DNA of 64,000 nucleotides from CAUZIZ01 sp965222655 (GCA_965222655.1 CBDCUP010000021.1:248001-312000), one strand, 5' to 3'; numbered from the stretch's first letter, positions 8,957-18,453 are shown. The notes: generated by a model from the letters alone, not told the origin. Numbers and translations are program-made.

Positions 8957-9151
8957 TCAGACCCGATTAGATCGGCGAATGAGCAACGCACTGGCCAGTC
9001 CCAGTGTCAATGCGATGAAAACCTTGAGAGGCCAGAGGACGAGAGTGTAGTAGATGGATGCCAGCAGCAAGAGCGCTACGGCCGCTAGCAGTCCCGCGCT
9101 GTAGCGGTGCTCGAATCTCTTTTCTCGGGAAGTCTCTTCCTTGTCAGACAT
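8957..9151 (-). CDS. Small two-TM membrane protein paired with symporter
   Basis: The protein has 64 residues. A charged N-terminus (MSDKEETSREKRFEHRY) is followed by two hydrophobic segments (about 19-38 and 40-58) and a basic tail (LIRRSNRV). It starts 3 bp after the stop of the Na+/solute symporter at 9155, so co-translation is likely. Several SSS-family symporters are encoded with a small membrane subunit, and the second symporter in this window has one too. The sequence resembles no family I can name. Confidence 0.65.
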   Translation of the reverse strand: MSDKEETSREKRFEHRYSAGLLAAVALLLLASIYYTLVLWPLKVFIALTLGLASALLIRRSNRV

Positions 9152-9154
9152 CGG

Positions 9155-10855
9155 CTACCACAGCACCACAAAGAGCAGATAGCAAACGACGACCAGATAG
9201 GCAATCATCCACCAGCCTGGACGTCGGAACCAGGTGATCTGGTTCTCGGGAAAAGGGAACTCGGGCTTCTCAGGTGTTTTGAGAAGGGTATTCTGCAGCC
9301 AGGTACCCTTGAGGATTGCAAGGCGCCTGCCCATCAGCTCACGGACATCTACTTTCGGTCTCTCACGAGTGTAGACCAGCCCTTCGATCTCTTCTGCGGT
9401 GACAGGTCCCCTTCTCAGCGTGATGACTTTGGAAGCGATCAGCATCACACTTGCGGGAAGAATGATGTTCCATAGGTAGGCCCACCACATATTCGTATAC
9501 CAGGGAGGGAGAGGCCACTGGAGTCGATCTCCTAGAATCGAGGATATCCCGTAGGCGAGTCCCGTGAACAAACCGATTGCCCCTGTGGCGCGGTGAACAC
9601 GGGTGAAGATACCCAGCAACATGACCGTCATGAGCGGCACTGCGACGGCGCCTGCGAGTCTCAAATAGAAGACAAGCATCCCTTCCTGCAGAAAGGGGAC
9701 ATAGGCGAAGCCGAGTGCGAGAATCACCGGGACGGAGATCTTTCCGACCCGAGTGTAGTGGTCATCCGTCGCTCTTTTGACCAGGAACCGTGCATAGACA
9801 TCCCTCACGAAGAGGCTCGAGATACCCATTCCAATCGAGGCGAAGGTCGAGTAGCCTGCTGCCACCAGTCCCGCCAGGACCAGTCCGATCAGTCCTGCCG
9901 GCAGGTATTTCTTGGCCAACAGAGGATAAGCCGAGTCAATGATCTCCAGGTTGGGGAAGTCGGCCCGAGCCAAAGGCCCGAGGCTGACGTTGAACCACAG
10001 GCAAAACGCCGTAATGCCGCTTGCCAGAACCGCTCCCATCTTGAAGTCCCACTCCGACCGGGCACCCAGGAACCGAATGGCCTCATACTGGTTGATCACA
10101 GCGTACGTTGTGAGACCCACGATCAACCCGAACACCACCAAAAAGGGTGAAGCCTCTGGCGGCGAATAGCCTCCAACGTGCAGGAGGACTTCGGGAAGCC
10201 GCGAGTCTTGGGAGGCCAACTTCTGCTCCAGTCCCTGCCAGCCCCCTACGCGAAACCAGACGATTCCCCACAAGACTACGGAGGCCACAATCATGGCCAT
10301 GGCCTGTAGCGCATTGGTGATGACGTCCGACTCCAGGCCACCCGTGACGACGTAGAGAACCGCGCTGGCTGCAATTGCCACGACGATGCTCCAGCTCCAG
10401 GAAGGGCTTATCCCTCCAATGATGTTGAGCACCAGATAGAGTGAAAAGAAGATGTTTCCCACGACGTTGGTGCGAGACTGCAGGTTGATCAGGACCGCCA
10501 TGATCCGCGTCGCGGGACCGAAGCGGAACTCCAGCCATTCAGCATTGGTATAGACGCCGGATCGATACATGGGAACGATGACGAAGCAGCTGAGCACGAA
10601 CCAGCCGATAGCAATTCCAAGCCACCATTGAGAGATCTGGGAGAGACCAAAACGGTAGGCACCGCCTGCAATGGCAACATAGTCGCCACTGTCGACGGCG
10701 GTCGAAAAAGCCGAGAGGCCGACAGCCCACCAGGGGAGCGATTTTGCGGCCAAGTACCAGTCGAAACTCTGCTTGACACCTTTGAAAGTGATCAGGCCGT
10801 AGAGGACGATTCCGAGGTTGACGACCAGGACAATCAGCCAATCCACCAGGGTCAT
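9155..10855 (-). CDS. Sodium:solute symporter (SSS family)
   Basis: The protein has 566 residues and about 13-14 predicted membrane segments from the N-terminus (LIVLVVNLGIVLYGLI). SSS landmarks include SFDWYLAAKSLPWWAVGLSAF, AVDSGDYVAIAGGAYRFG and ATRIMAVLINLQSRTNVVGN. The core has VTGGLESDVITNALQAMAMI, with aromatic and small-residue content like SGLT-type permeases. A cytoplasmic tail of about 70 residues (RERPKVDVRELMGRR...) precedes a last TM (WWMIAYLVVVCYLLFVVLW). It imports an organic solute with Na+. The substrate cannot be read from sequence. It is followed by a 64-residue membrane protein. Confidence 0.93.
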   Translation of the reverse strand: MTLVDWLIVLVVNLGIVLYGLITFKGVKQSFDWYLAAKSLPWWAVGLSAFSTAVDSGDYVAIAGGAYRFGLSQISQWWLGIAIGWFVLSCFVIVPMYRSGVYTNAEWLEFRFGPATRIMAVLINLQSRTNVVGNIFFSLYLVLNIIGGISPSWSWSIVVAIAASAVLYVVTGGLESDVITNALQAMAMIVASVVLWGIVWFRVGGWQGLEQKLASQDSRLPEVLLHVGGYSPPEASPFLVVFGLIVGLTTYAVINQYEAIRFLGARSEWDFKMGAVLASGITAFCLWFNVSLGPLARADFPNLEIIDSAYPLLAKKYLPAGLIGLVLAGLVAAGYSTFASIGMGISSLFVRDVYARFLVKRATDDHYTRVGKISVPVILALGFAYVPFLQEGMLVFYLRLAGAVAVPLMTVMLLGIFTRVHRATGAIGLFTGLAYGISSILGDRLQWPLPPWYTNMWWAYLWNIILPASVMLIASKVITLRRGPVTAEEIEGLVYTRERPKVDVRELMGRRLAILKGTWLQNTLLKTPEKPEFPFPENQITWFRRPGWWMIAYLVVVCYLLFVVLW

Positions 10856-10961
10856 AGGAGTGCTCCGGCCAGCCAGAATAGTAAAAAGCAGGAGCGATAC
10901 AGGGACTTGGCCGGACTGCTGAAGCTGCTTCTTTCAGGCAACAGGGTTCCAGCCTTACACG

Positions 10962-12845
10962 TCATGAAATTCCCGGAATGATGGGCAAGACGATGTGGGA
11001 AGGGCATTGTCGTCCGTGATGGATGGTGTTGTCGGCCGCTGACTGACGTCTGCTTCGGCCCAAGGGCTCCCCGGTGTTCGGATTTACGTCGAATCTGGGA
11101 AAGTTGCTGGAAGAGATATCTAGCCGGATGGCGTGTCCCTGTTTGAACAGGTTACTGGTCGGGTAGAGAACGATGGCGAGAGAATAGATCTTGCCCGGCT
11201 CCAGGAAGACCTCCTGTTCCCTGGAACTGGCATAGCGCGCCCTCAGAATACTATCGGTCAGGTTCAGTGCGTAGCCCTGAGGATAGTCGGCGCTCGGAGG
11301 GTAGCAGTCGATCAGCTTGGCAGTGAAGTCCGTATCTGGAGCCGAGGAGGAGACCCAGAGCTTGACCTCGATCGGGCCCGTGATCTCTATATCCCTTTCC
11401 AGGGGCAGAGTCTGGAATACAAGGACATCCCTCCGCGAGCCCAGGGGGAGGAAGGGGGGCTCGCAGCCAAAGAACGTGTCAGATTCACGCTGGTCGTAGC
11501 CTCCGGAGGGGGTGATTTCCTGGCGCCGTTCGGCTTTAGCAGGCTGGTCCGGCGCGGCGTCTCGAGGCAGGGGAGTGAGAAAACTCAACGAGGAGAAGTT
11601 GCCTCCGATCGTAGGCACCGGATTGTCCGGATCGAAGCGGTAGGTCGTCTGTCCTTCCTCTTCGCCAGGGAGCTCTGTCTGCAGCAGACCATTGCTCTGA
11701 AGATAGAATCTGGTGAAGCTCGTTCGCGCCAGAGGCCATTCCGACTCCTGCCGCCAGTTTCCGCCGTGGTCGAGCTGCCCCGAGCGGGTCCTTCTGCCTG
11801 ATCCGCCTCCCATGACGAAAATCTGGACGGGAGCTTCCTGATCGATGCCGGTGTTCTCGTTCTTCAGCCACTGGTCGAACCAGCGTAGGTGCAGCTCATC
11901 GAAGCTGTCCAGGGCGGCGGGGTCTCCAAGGTCGATGTCACCGCAGGTCCGCTCCTCGGTTGTGTAGGTGCCATGTGTCCAGGGACCGATGATCACCTTG
12001 ATCGGACCCTTCTTGGAACGGCTGAGAGCAAGGTAGGCGTCCAGGGTGGAACGGGTATAGGAATCGTACCAACCACCGACCAGAAGGGTGGGAACGTCTG
12101 AGTGCTGATCCAGGAATTCCTCGATGGCAAAGCCCGGCTGCTTCCAGAAATCGTCGTAAGTCCCGCGCGTGTAGATATCGAATACCCAGGCTTCGTAGCT
12201 GGGTATCAATGCCAACTGGGTTTGGCTTTCTTTCAGCGGCAGGCGCTGCAGCCACTCCCGGAACGAAGGCCCCGTATTGAGCGCTGCCTGGATCCAGGGT
12301 TGATCCTTGGGGGTCGCACGGCCGTTTTGGGCAGAATGCCAGAAGGCCCAGGCCATGAAACGAAGCTCGAAAGCACCTCCATGTCGCACCGAGCTGGTAT
12401 GAGCATTCCAGCCGCCCATGTTGGGAATCATGCAGCTCAGATGAGGAGGATTCTGAGAGGCTAAAGCGCTCTGGGTCCAGGACATGTAGGAAGTCCCAAA
12501 CGTACCTACCTTCCCGTTGCACCAATCCTGGCCTGCAATCCATTCGACGGTGTCGTACCCATCCTTGGGTTCGTTGGCGAGAAAGTACAACTCCCCCTCG
12601 GATCCGTAGCATCCTCGGCAGTCCTGGAGCACCACAGCGTAGCCATGACGCGCGAAGAAGCATGCTCGCACACCGCGTTCCGGATCTTGTTTGTCATAGG
12701 GCGTTCTCTCCAGCAAGACCGGGTGTGTCTTCGATGATGCTTGGGTCTGAGGGTAGTAGACGTCAGTAGCAAGTCTTACCTGGTCCCGCATTTGGACCAT
12801 GACGTCACGCGCGATTGTGAGGTTCGATCCAGATGTCGTATTCAT
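10962..12845 (-). CDS. CocE/NonD family (X-Pro dipeptidyl-peptidase S15-like) hydrolase
   Basis: The protein has 627 residues from ATG 12845. An alpha/beta-hydrolase domain has the nucleophile Ser119 in GTFGTSYMSW, with YAVVLQDCRGCYGSEGE and HGTY-containing WTHGTYTTEE later. A C-terminal jelly-roll domain follows (LQSNGLLQTELPGEEEG ... DIEITGPIEVKLWVSSSAPDTDFTAKLID), typical of cocaine esterase and glutaryl-7-ACA acylases. These enzymes cleave esters or amides. The longer frame starts at 12890 inside an intergenic repeat. The start at 12845 has an AGGAG box about 12 bases upstream and gives MNTTSGSNLTIARDVMV, so I prefer it. No signal peptide is evident. Confidence 0.93.
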   Translation of the reverse strand: MNTTSGSNLTIARDVMVQMRDQVRLATDVYYPQTQASSKTHPVLLERTPYDKQDPERGVRACFFARHGYAVVLQDCRGCYGSEGELYFLANEPKDGYDTVEWIAGQDWCNGKVGTFGTSYMSWTQSALASQNPPHLSCMIPNMGGWNAHTSSVRHGGAFELRFMAWAFWHSAQNGRATPKDQPWIQAALNTGPSFREWLQRLPLKESQTQLALIPSYEAWVFDIYTRGTYDDFWKQPGFAIEEFLDQHSDVPTLLVGGWYDSYTRSTLDAYLALSRSKKGPIKVIIGPWTHGTYTTEERTCGDIDLGDPAALDSFDELHLRWFDQWLKNENTGIDQEAPVQIFVMGGGSGRRTRSGQLDHGGNWRQESEWPLARTSFTRFYLQSNGLLQTELPGEEEGQTTYRFDPDNPVPTIGGNFSSLSFLTPLPRDAAPDQPAKAERRQEITPSGGYDQRESDTFFGCEPPFLPLGSRRDVLVFQTLPLERDIEITGPIEVKLWVSSSAPDTDFTAKLIDCYPPSADYPQGYALNLTDSILRARYASSREQEVFLEPGKIYSLAIVLYPTSNLFKQGHAIRLDISSSNFPRFDVNPNTGEPLGRSRRQSAADNTIHHGRQCPSHIVLPIIPGIS

Positions 12846-13218
12846 CGATTGAGGTTTCTCCTGCACCTTGTTCGGAAGACTATCCCGCATTTCTCATCGC
12901 CAGTCTACTGTGGCGGCGCAATCACCCACCCTGGCGGCCTGGAGGCCACCGCCACGACCTAACCCGCATTTCTCATCGCTGGTCTACTACGTCGCCGCAA
13001 TCATCCGCCCTGGCTGTGTTTCGCTCCGTCGGCCTCCTCGACGTACTGCACGAGTACGACTGCGGGGGCTCGCCACGAGTGGTCTCGGTCTCAAGCCTTG
13101 CCAGGACGGCCCTTGCGGCGCCTCCTACGACAAGCGGTGAGAAATCCGGGCTAACCACCTGTCGAAGCGTCGAACGGAAATGGGGAACGCCAGGGGAATG
13201 AGTTAGACTGCTGGACTC
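12846..13218. repeat. Gene-free 373 bp: one partial and one full copy of MITE-like repeat D, with a hairpin between
   Basis: A short copy start (CCCGCATTTCTCATCGC, about 12887) is followed by a GGCGGCCTGGAGGCCACCGCC hairpin (12932-12955). Then comes a full repeat D copy at 12963-13152. The remainder up to the GTG at 13219 shows no gene. Confidence 0.8.
12963..13152. repeat. MITE-like repeat D, copy 1 (about 190 bp)
   Basis: Terminal inverted repeats read CCCGCATTTCTCATCGC at the left and GCGGTGAGAAATCCGGG at the right. The interior is nearly identical to 22452-22630: CAATCATCCGCCCTG, TTTCGCTCCGTCGGCCTCCT, CGACGTACTGCACGAGTACG, GCCAGGACGGCCCTTGCGG. It differs by an insert around 13070-13085. 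Short open frames within it are not genes. Confidence 0.85.
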
Positions 13219-13635
13219 GTGGGGATGAAGGACTCGGAACTACTGGATCAGTTGGAGGCGATCATAGCACAGCTGGGAATCGAGCTGGTCTTGGACGATG
13301 GCGAATTCAGGGGTGGAATCTGCAGGGTCGAGGGTAGGCAGCTCTTTCTCGTGAATCGAATACTCCCTAGTTCCCAGAAAGTAGAGATTCTGTGTGCTGA
13401 ACTCTCTTCCCTGGATCTTTCCCAGATCTTCATCCTTCCGCGGGTTCGCCAGCGGATAGAGCAGGCCAGGAAGCCGGCCCCGTCAGCGCAGTCGCGAGAC
13501 AAGCGCGATCGGGGATTGCAGGGGAGGGATGAAGGTGTGGGTTCCTACCAGGACTTGGAAACGTTGACTGCGACTGATTCGACAAGGAGTCCGGCTTCGT
13601 CGGTATCCTCTGCGGTCGATCGAATTCGGAGGTAG
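13219..13635 (+). CDS. Conserved-looking small hypothetical protein
   Basis: The protein has 138 residues from GTG 13219 (ATG at 13225 is an alternative two codons in). Residues 1-82 look structured: ELLDQLEAIIAQLGIELVLD, GGICRVEGRQLFLVNRIL, then an alpha/beta pattern ending ILPRVRQRIEQA. The last about 55 residues are low complexity (Ser/Arg/Asp). The final 91 bp overlap the 3' end of the convergent sialidase-like gene, so the tail may be a read-through extension. I do not recognise the family. It is the only plus-strand gene in the first 19 kb. Confidence 0.6.
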   Translation: MGMKDSELLDQLEAIIAQLGIELVLDDGEFRGGICRVEGRQLFLVNRILPSSQKVEILCAELSSLDLSQIFILPRVRQRIEQARKPAPSAQSRDKRDRGLQGRDEGVGSYQDLETLTATDSTRSPASSVSSAVDRIRR

Positions 13636-15203
13636 TTAGCCCCCAAGGTTTCTTTGCGCAGGGGCAGCACCGTCAATTCCTTCTTGTCCAGCCGAACAGT
13701 GCAGCGACGCCTTTCGTTGTCCCACTCCAATGTCAGGTTGTACCAGCGATCAGACTCCAGGCGCATTTTTCCTTCGAGCGTTCCCTCGTCATCGATTGAG
13801 AGGTTATAGAGGCTATGGATGTGATCCTCCTGGTCGAATGGGGTCGAGAAGTGGTCGGTCAGCGCGATTAGAATCCCCTTGGCTCCCGCGCGATGCGAAA
13901 TTCGCATACTCAGCCGGCCCTTCTTTCCAAGCGGAAAGTTTCTAACCGCGGCTGCCGACCAGATGGCTTCGGGCTTTCGTATCTGAAGTACCTGGGCGCC
14001 ACGCTTTCGAGGATGGGGGATGACAGACACGCCCTTGGTGCCGAAGGTAGACCAGTTCTCCAGCCCCTTTGAAAAGTCGTCCTTCTGGGAGGTTTCGTAG
14101 AGCCAGGATGGATTGAAGAGAGTCAGTATCGTCCCCGATTGACGCTTCCCGGCAGAGATTAGGATGTTTCCTTCTTTGGTTGCAGTGGGAAAAGGATATG
14201 CCACTCCGTGGTCAGTCATCGGCGCCGGCTCCGCCCGTAGCGGATCTCTCAGGACTTCTCGGTGGCCGCGCCAGGTTTTCCCCTCGTCCTCGGAGATTGC
14301 GGCATGAAGAACCTGGCGTCCGCCGTGAGCATCGGGAAACCGAAGACAGGAGTTCCAAAAGAGGACAAGTCTATCCTTTTCAAGACGCAAAAGGGCCGCA
14401 GGTGAGTCTGATGAGAGCAGCCGGGTTGGCTGGGCCTGCGACCAGGTGACTCCATCAGTTGAGAAGGACTCGTAGAGGCGTCCCATCTGAGTCCTCAGCA
14501 GCATCCAAACCCGTCCATCCAACAACTCCACCACGACGGGTTCTACGGCGCCCCAAAGACCACTATAGCTTGGTGCCGGAGCCTTGAGTTCAGCGGGCGA
14601 CTTCAGCCAGGTCTTTCCTTCGTCGTTTGAGTAGAAGAGCGTCGAGCTGAAGCGTCCCAGAAAGCTGAAGCTATCTGAACCCAGCCCACGGTTGGACCAG
14701 TTACGTTCGGTCCTATAAGAGAAGGGCAGCAAGATGCGCCCGCTGCGCAGCTGGATTACCGAGTTGAGGGAGGTCGTGTAACCTGACCAGATCTGACTCA
14801 ACCCCTCCCAGAAGAATCCGTCCTTGGACTTGACACGCCAGATATCGTTACGGCTTGTTCCGGCGCCGGCGTTGTTGAGGAGAAAGACATGCTGTTCCCC
14901 ATTAGGCAGCGTGAGAGTCGGGCCACTACGCCAAATACCCACCTCGAACAAGTGAAGAAGATTTCGGGGATCGGTCCAATTTCGTCCACCATCTTCCGAG
15001 AAACTAGCTACGAACTGGTAGGCATCAGGTGCCTTTCTGACGAAGGAAGCCATCAGCCTGCCGTCGGGCAGTTGAAGAGGATATATCCTCTCTCCGAAGG
15101 TCCCGACCTCCACCGGAGCCTTCACCTTGGCTGACGCCGCGGCGACAGGGGAGCTGAGTAGAATAGTCGCGCTCAGGGCGAAGGCGGAAATCCTTGCAAA
15201 CAT
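13545..15203 (-). CDS. Secreted BNR/Asp-box sialidase-like protein
   Basis: The protein has 552 residues. Residues 1-25 are a Sec signal peptide (ILLSSPVAAASA). At least four Asp-boxes mark a six-bladed propeller: SEDGGRNW, SNDEGKTW, STDGVTWSQ and SEDEGKTW. Residues about 385-550 form a second beta-sandwich resembling a concanavalin-like or DUF1080-like domain (DFSKGLENWSTFGTKG). Bacterial proteins of this type are called exo-alpha-sialidases, but many lack activity on sialic acid. The classical arginine triad was not traced. It is probably periplasmic or extracellular. The 3' end overlaps the convergent small gene by 91 bp. Confidence 0.88.
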   Translation of the reverse strand: MFARISAFALSATILLSSPVAAASAKVKAPVEVGTFGERIYPLQLPDGRLMASFVRKAPDAYQFVASFSEDGGRNWTDPRNLLHLFEVGIWRSGPTLTLPNGEQHVFLLNNAGAGTSRNDIWRVKSKDGFFWEGLSQIWSGYTTSLNSVIQLRSGRILLPFSYRTERNWSNRGLGSDSFSFLGRFSSTLFYSNDEGKTWLKSPAELKAPAPSYSGLWGAVEPVVVELLDGRVWMLLRTQMGRLYESFSTDGVTWSQAQPTRLLSSDSPAALLRLEKDRLVLFWNSCLRFPDAHGGRQVLHAAISEDEGKTWRGHREVLRDPLRAEPAPMTDHGVAYPFPTATKEGNILISAGKRQSGTILTLFNPSWLYETSQKDDFSKGLENWSTFGTKGVSVIPHPRKRGAQVLQIRKPEAIWSAAAVRNFPLGKKGRLSMRISHRAGAKGILIALTDHFSTPFDQEDHIHSLYNLSIDDEGTLEGKMRLESDRWYNLTLEWDNERRRCTVRLDKKELTVLPLRKETLGANYLRIRSTAEDTDEAGLLVESVAVNVSKSW

Positions 15204-15310
15204 AGTGTTTTCCCTATGGAGTCCATGGACTGGTGCTGACTCGAGAACGCGAGCTCACGGGGAGTCCTCTGAATCTTCGACTCCACGCTTTCTCGCAACG
15301 ATCATTTCCA

Positions 15311-16357
15311 CTAGTTGTCACCAGACAATAGATCCTGCAGATCGATCTCCTCTATCTGGGAGCTTGATCCAATTCGTTCCACCGAGTCGAGATCCTTGAA
15401 TCCGTGTCCGGTGACGATGCAAACGCTTTGCCCAGAGGGAGACAGCGTTTTCTGCTCCAGGGCCCTGACATAGCCGGCATAGGCTGTTGCCCCGGCCGGT
15501 TCGCAATAGATGCCCTGCTGTACCAGAGCTTTCTGAGCAGTATAGATTGCGGAGTCGCTCAAGGTCTGTCCCGTACCCTGGGTGGTTTGCACCGCCTCGA
15601 GTGCAGCCTGGGCGTCGATCAAGCTGGGCACCTGGAGCCCCGAGATCATCGAGGTGCATTCTACTGCGACGGCTTTCGATTCTCCCCGGTGAAGCGGCTC
15701 GGTAACGGTAGCGCAGCCCTCAGGCTGAACCGCATGGATTCGGGGAAGTCGTCGGATCTTCCCCGCTTTCAAGAAATCCGAGAATCCTCTGAATATGGCC
15801 GTGAGTAGGCCTCCACCGCCCACTGGGACAAAGACATCATCAATCTCCCCCAGTGAGTCGGCCAACTCGTAGGCAACGCTCTTGACTCCGTCCATGCCGT
15901 CGGGACTGTAGGTAAAGGCCGAGATCTGCAAGGCAGCGCCCTGTCTGTCTGCACGTTCTCGGAGAAGGTTCATAACTTGTTCGGTCACCGCTGCTGAAGC
16001 GCCGAAGCCACGAACGCGCCTTAGCGTTGCGCCGTAGGCCAACATCTGTACGGTCTTTCCGGCAGGCGTCGTTTCGATCAGGAAGACCTCGCATGGAATC
16101 CCCGCCCTGGCACAATATGCGGCGAGAGCTGAGCCCGTGTTCCCGGAGGAGGTTGCCAGACATACCCTCTTACCCTGTTCCTGCATACAGGATACCGCAC
16201 AGCTGGCAAAGCGATCCTTGTAGGAGCCGGTGGGGTTGAGTTGCTCAAGCTTCAAGTATAGATTCGGCTTCAGTTCGCAGACAGGAGTGTTACCTTCTCC
16301 CAGCGTCAGAATGTGGGATGGATCTTGAAGGGGCAGCAGGTCAAGGTACTTCCACAT
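15311..16357 (-). CDS. Threonine-synthase-like PLP-dependent enzyme
   Basis: The protein has 348 residues. A fold-type II PLP enzyme opening with ILTLGEGNTPV. The PLP lysine is in LNPTGSYKDRFA, the phosphate/substrate loop is ATSSGNTGSALAAY, and the PLP-phosphate glycine loop is VFVPVGGGGLL. The near-terminal IVTGHGFKD is the usual family end. It most resembles threonine synthase (O-phosphohomoserine to threonine), but short ThrC-like paralogues also include threonine dehydratases and cysteate or diaminopropionate enzymes. With symporters and a sialidase around it instead of hom/thrB genes, a catabolic or specialised role is possible. Confidence 0.85.
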   Translation of the reverse strand: MWKYLDLLPLQDPSHILTLGEGNTPVCELKPNLYLKLEQLNPTGSYKDRFASCAVSCMQEQGKRVCLATSSGNTGSALAAYCARAGIPCEVFLIETTPAGKTVQMLAYGATLRRVRGFGASAAVTEQVMNLLRERADRQGAALQISAFTYSPDGMDGVKSVAYELADSLGEIDDVFVPVGGGGLLTAIFRGFSDFLKAGKIRRLPRIHAVQPEGCATVTEPLHRGESKAVAVECTSMISGLQVPSLIDAQAALEAVQTTQGTGQTLSDSAIYTAQKALVQQGIYCEPAGATAYAGYVRALEQKTLSPSGQSVCIVTGHGFKDLDSVERIGSSSQIEEIDLQDLLSGDN

Positions 16358-16378
16358 CTCTGTTCAACTCCTTTTCTT

Positions 16379-16520
16379 GCTTTCCATCATCCGTTGCCCT
16401 TGCCCTCATCTATCTGCGTGCATCTTTGATCTTGCCATCAGTTGAGTACAAACATTCCATGCCGAGAAGCAGGCCAAATTAGCGGGCAAGGGAACGGGCG
16501 GGGTGCTGAACAAGTACATA
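16379..16520. repeat. Pyrimidine-rich imperfect inverted repeat, copy 2
   Basis: CGTTGCCCTTGCCCTCATCT at the left and GCGGGCAAGGGAACGGGCGG at the right can pair. The end GGTGCTGAACAAGTACAT matches the end of the copy at 1637-1790. It fills the gap between the symporter stop and the threonine-synthase-like gene. Confidence 0.4.
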
Positions 16521-16521
16521 G

Positions 16522-18453
16522 CTACTTGGCAGTCCGGTAGAAATACCACCGCACCAGGCTCTCCGGAGGCGGTGGAGTCATCTTGCTGACGAGCACAACC
16601 AGCAGAAACGAAGTGAATAGACCCCAGATCAGGGGATCCAGACCGAGTAGCCTGTAAGATGCAAATCTGCCGTAGACGGCGTATCCCGTGACGTAGAGAA
16701 GCAGGTGTGACAGAAACCCGCCGAGCATTCCGGCTATTGCGCCTTCTGCGTTGACGCGCGGCCAGTAGAGCCCAAGAGCAACGGGCGCCAGGAAGCAGGC
16801 GGCCAGTCCACTTCCGGTGTAGACAATGATGTCCTGCAGGAATTGAGGGGGGCTGACGGCTCCGGCTAGAGCCCCCAGACCCACCAGAATCGTACAGGCA
16901 TAGGTCATCGATTTGATCCGCTTCTCGCTGACGTCTGGATTTATGTTGCGCTGGTAGACGTCGCGAACCAAGGCGGAAGATATGACGAGAAGGAAGCTGT
17001 CGACGGTCGACATTACCGCCGCGAAGGGGGCAGCGACCAGAATACCCGCCAGCCAAGGCATTCCCGCACCTACGCTGAGAAACAAAGCCGTAGCAGGCAT
17101 GATTCGATCCGACTCCAGCTCCATCCCAGGCAAGAAGATTCTCGAACAACAAAAGATGATGATAAGTGGAAAATAGATGAGCGAATAGTAGATGCTCACC
17201 GTGAAAATCGATCGTCGCAAGGTCAGACTGCTGTTGAACGCCATCAGGCGAACCATGCTGCTGGGTTGTCCTGAGCCAGAGATCGCCCACATGAAGAAGA
17301 AGGAAACGGCGAGACTGAGAGGCAAGAATCCAAGGTCACTGTGTCTGTCGGGACCGGGGCCAGTGAGGTAGGTCCCGGGTCGGTCGGCGCCGTAGCGGTA
17401 GTCTTCCATCTGGGTGATCGTGGCGGTGATGTTCGGGGCCAGGGTGGGGACTTCGTTCGCCCTCATACGGCGCTTGAGCTGCTGGCTCTGTCGGTCAGTC
17501 GTGACCTCCAGCACCTGGACGTTTTCGACCTGGCTCATGCCTGTCGGTATCACCGCCTCGCGACCCGTTCTTAGGATCCGATCATCGGATCCGTCGCGTA
17601 TGAGCATCCAGGTCCCCGCTGGAATGACCGTTCCCTGTCGTAGCGGGTCCTCCAGCTCTAGACGTGCAGTGCCAATGCGTGGTGGGGTCATTTCTTTGAA
17701 TCGATCAGCGGCGGATTCCAGGCCTCCCACCTGGATCAGAGCAAGTGGAAGCATGATCAGCACTCCCAACACCATGACGATTCCCTGCATGACGTCCGTC
17801 CAAACCACGGCGTGGAAGCCGCCGTAGGCGGTGTAGACGATCACGGCTACGGCAAAGACAAGCAAACACAGGAGATAACCAGAGTCGACGCCTGGGAGGA
17901 GACCGCTCTCTTCCTTCAGCTCGGAGGCCTGTTGGACCAAAGTCCGAAACAGCGGCACATCGTTGAGCAGGGTCTTCAGAATCAGACTTCCTGACTTGAA
18001 CTGAGCCGTCAGGTTGATGGACATGAAGAAAACGATCAGGGTGGTGGCCAGCACTCCAAAACTAGGGCTGTTGAAGCGGTCCCGGATAACATCCGGAACC
18101 GTGATTGCTCCGGTGAGGCGTGCGACCTGGTTGATCCGTTTTCCCAGGATTCCCATTCCACAGATAGGAACGACGATGTAGCTGCCAATCCAGAGACCCA
18201 GAATCCAACCGTGACTGTAGATCTTTGAGGGAAACCCGGTAAAGCTACCGCCGGACGCACTGGTGGCGGCAAAAGTGAGGGCGAAGGCCCAGACCCCGAG
18301 GCTCCTGCTTCCCAGGAAGTACTCGCTCAAAAAGCTCTTGGATTGGAGGAGACGATTCGACATCCAGGCGAGTGCGAATACGCCTAGCGTATATAAAAGG
18401 AAGATCAGCAGCGCTGAGTTGGGAGTGTAGGAGGCTGGGGTCATCTCAGTCAT
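16522..18453 (-). CDS. Sodium:solute symporter (SSS family), pantothenate-permease-like gene order
   Basis: The protein has 643 residues from ATG 18453 (MTEMTPASYTPN). The longer frame to 18582 runs antisense-like through the upstream gene and is rejected. SSS features include SFLSEYFLGSRSLGVWAFAL, TFAATSASGGSFTGFPSKIY and VYTAYGGFHAVVWTDVMQGI. A periplasmic or cytoplasmic insert of about 120 residues (DRFKEMTPPRIGTARLELED ... YRYGADRPGTYLTGPGPDRH) interrupts the helices and is unusual for the family. The start overlaps the stop of the DUF997-like gene by 8 bp, which implies translational coupling. The substrate is unknown. Confidence 0.92.
   Translation of the reverse strand: MTEMTPASYTPNSALLIFLLYTLGVFALAWMSNRLLQSKSFLSEYFLGSRSLGVWAFALTFAATSASGGSFTGFPSKIYSHGWILGLWIGSYIVVPICGMGILGKRINQVARLTGAITVPDVIRDRFNSPSFGVLATTLIVFFMSINLTAQFKSGSLILKTLLNDVPLFRTLVQQASELKEESGLLPGVDSGYLLCLLVFAVAVIVYTAYGGFHAVVWTDVMQGIVMVLGVLIMLPLALIQVGGLESAADRFKEMTPPRIGTARLELEDPLRQGTVIPAGTWMLIRDGSDDRILRTGREAVIPTGMSQVENVQVLEVTTDRQSQQLKRRMRANEVPTLAPNITATITQMEDYRYGADRPGTYLTGPGPDRHSDLGFLPLSLAVSFFFMWAISGSGQPSSMVRLMAFNSSLTLRRSIFTVSIYYSLIYFPLIIIFCCSRIFLPGMELESDRIMPATALFLSVGAGMPWLAGILVAAPFAAVMSTVDSFLLVISSALVRDVYQRNINPDVSEKRIKSMTYACTILVGLGALAGAVSPPQFLQDIIVYTGSGLAACFLAPVALGLYWPRVNAEGAIAGMLGGFLSHLLLYVTGYAVYGRFASYRLLGLDPLIWGLFTSFLLVVLVSKMTPPPPESLVRWYFYRTAK

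Noticed and set aside
16406..17290. 294-codon minus-strand frame in the symporter region
   Set aside because: Out of frame with the symporter's membrane segments; arginine-rich shadow.
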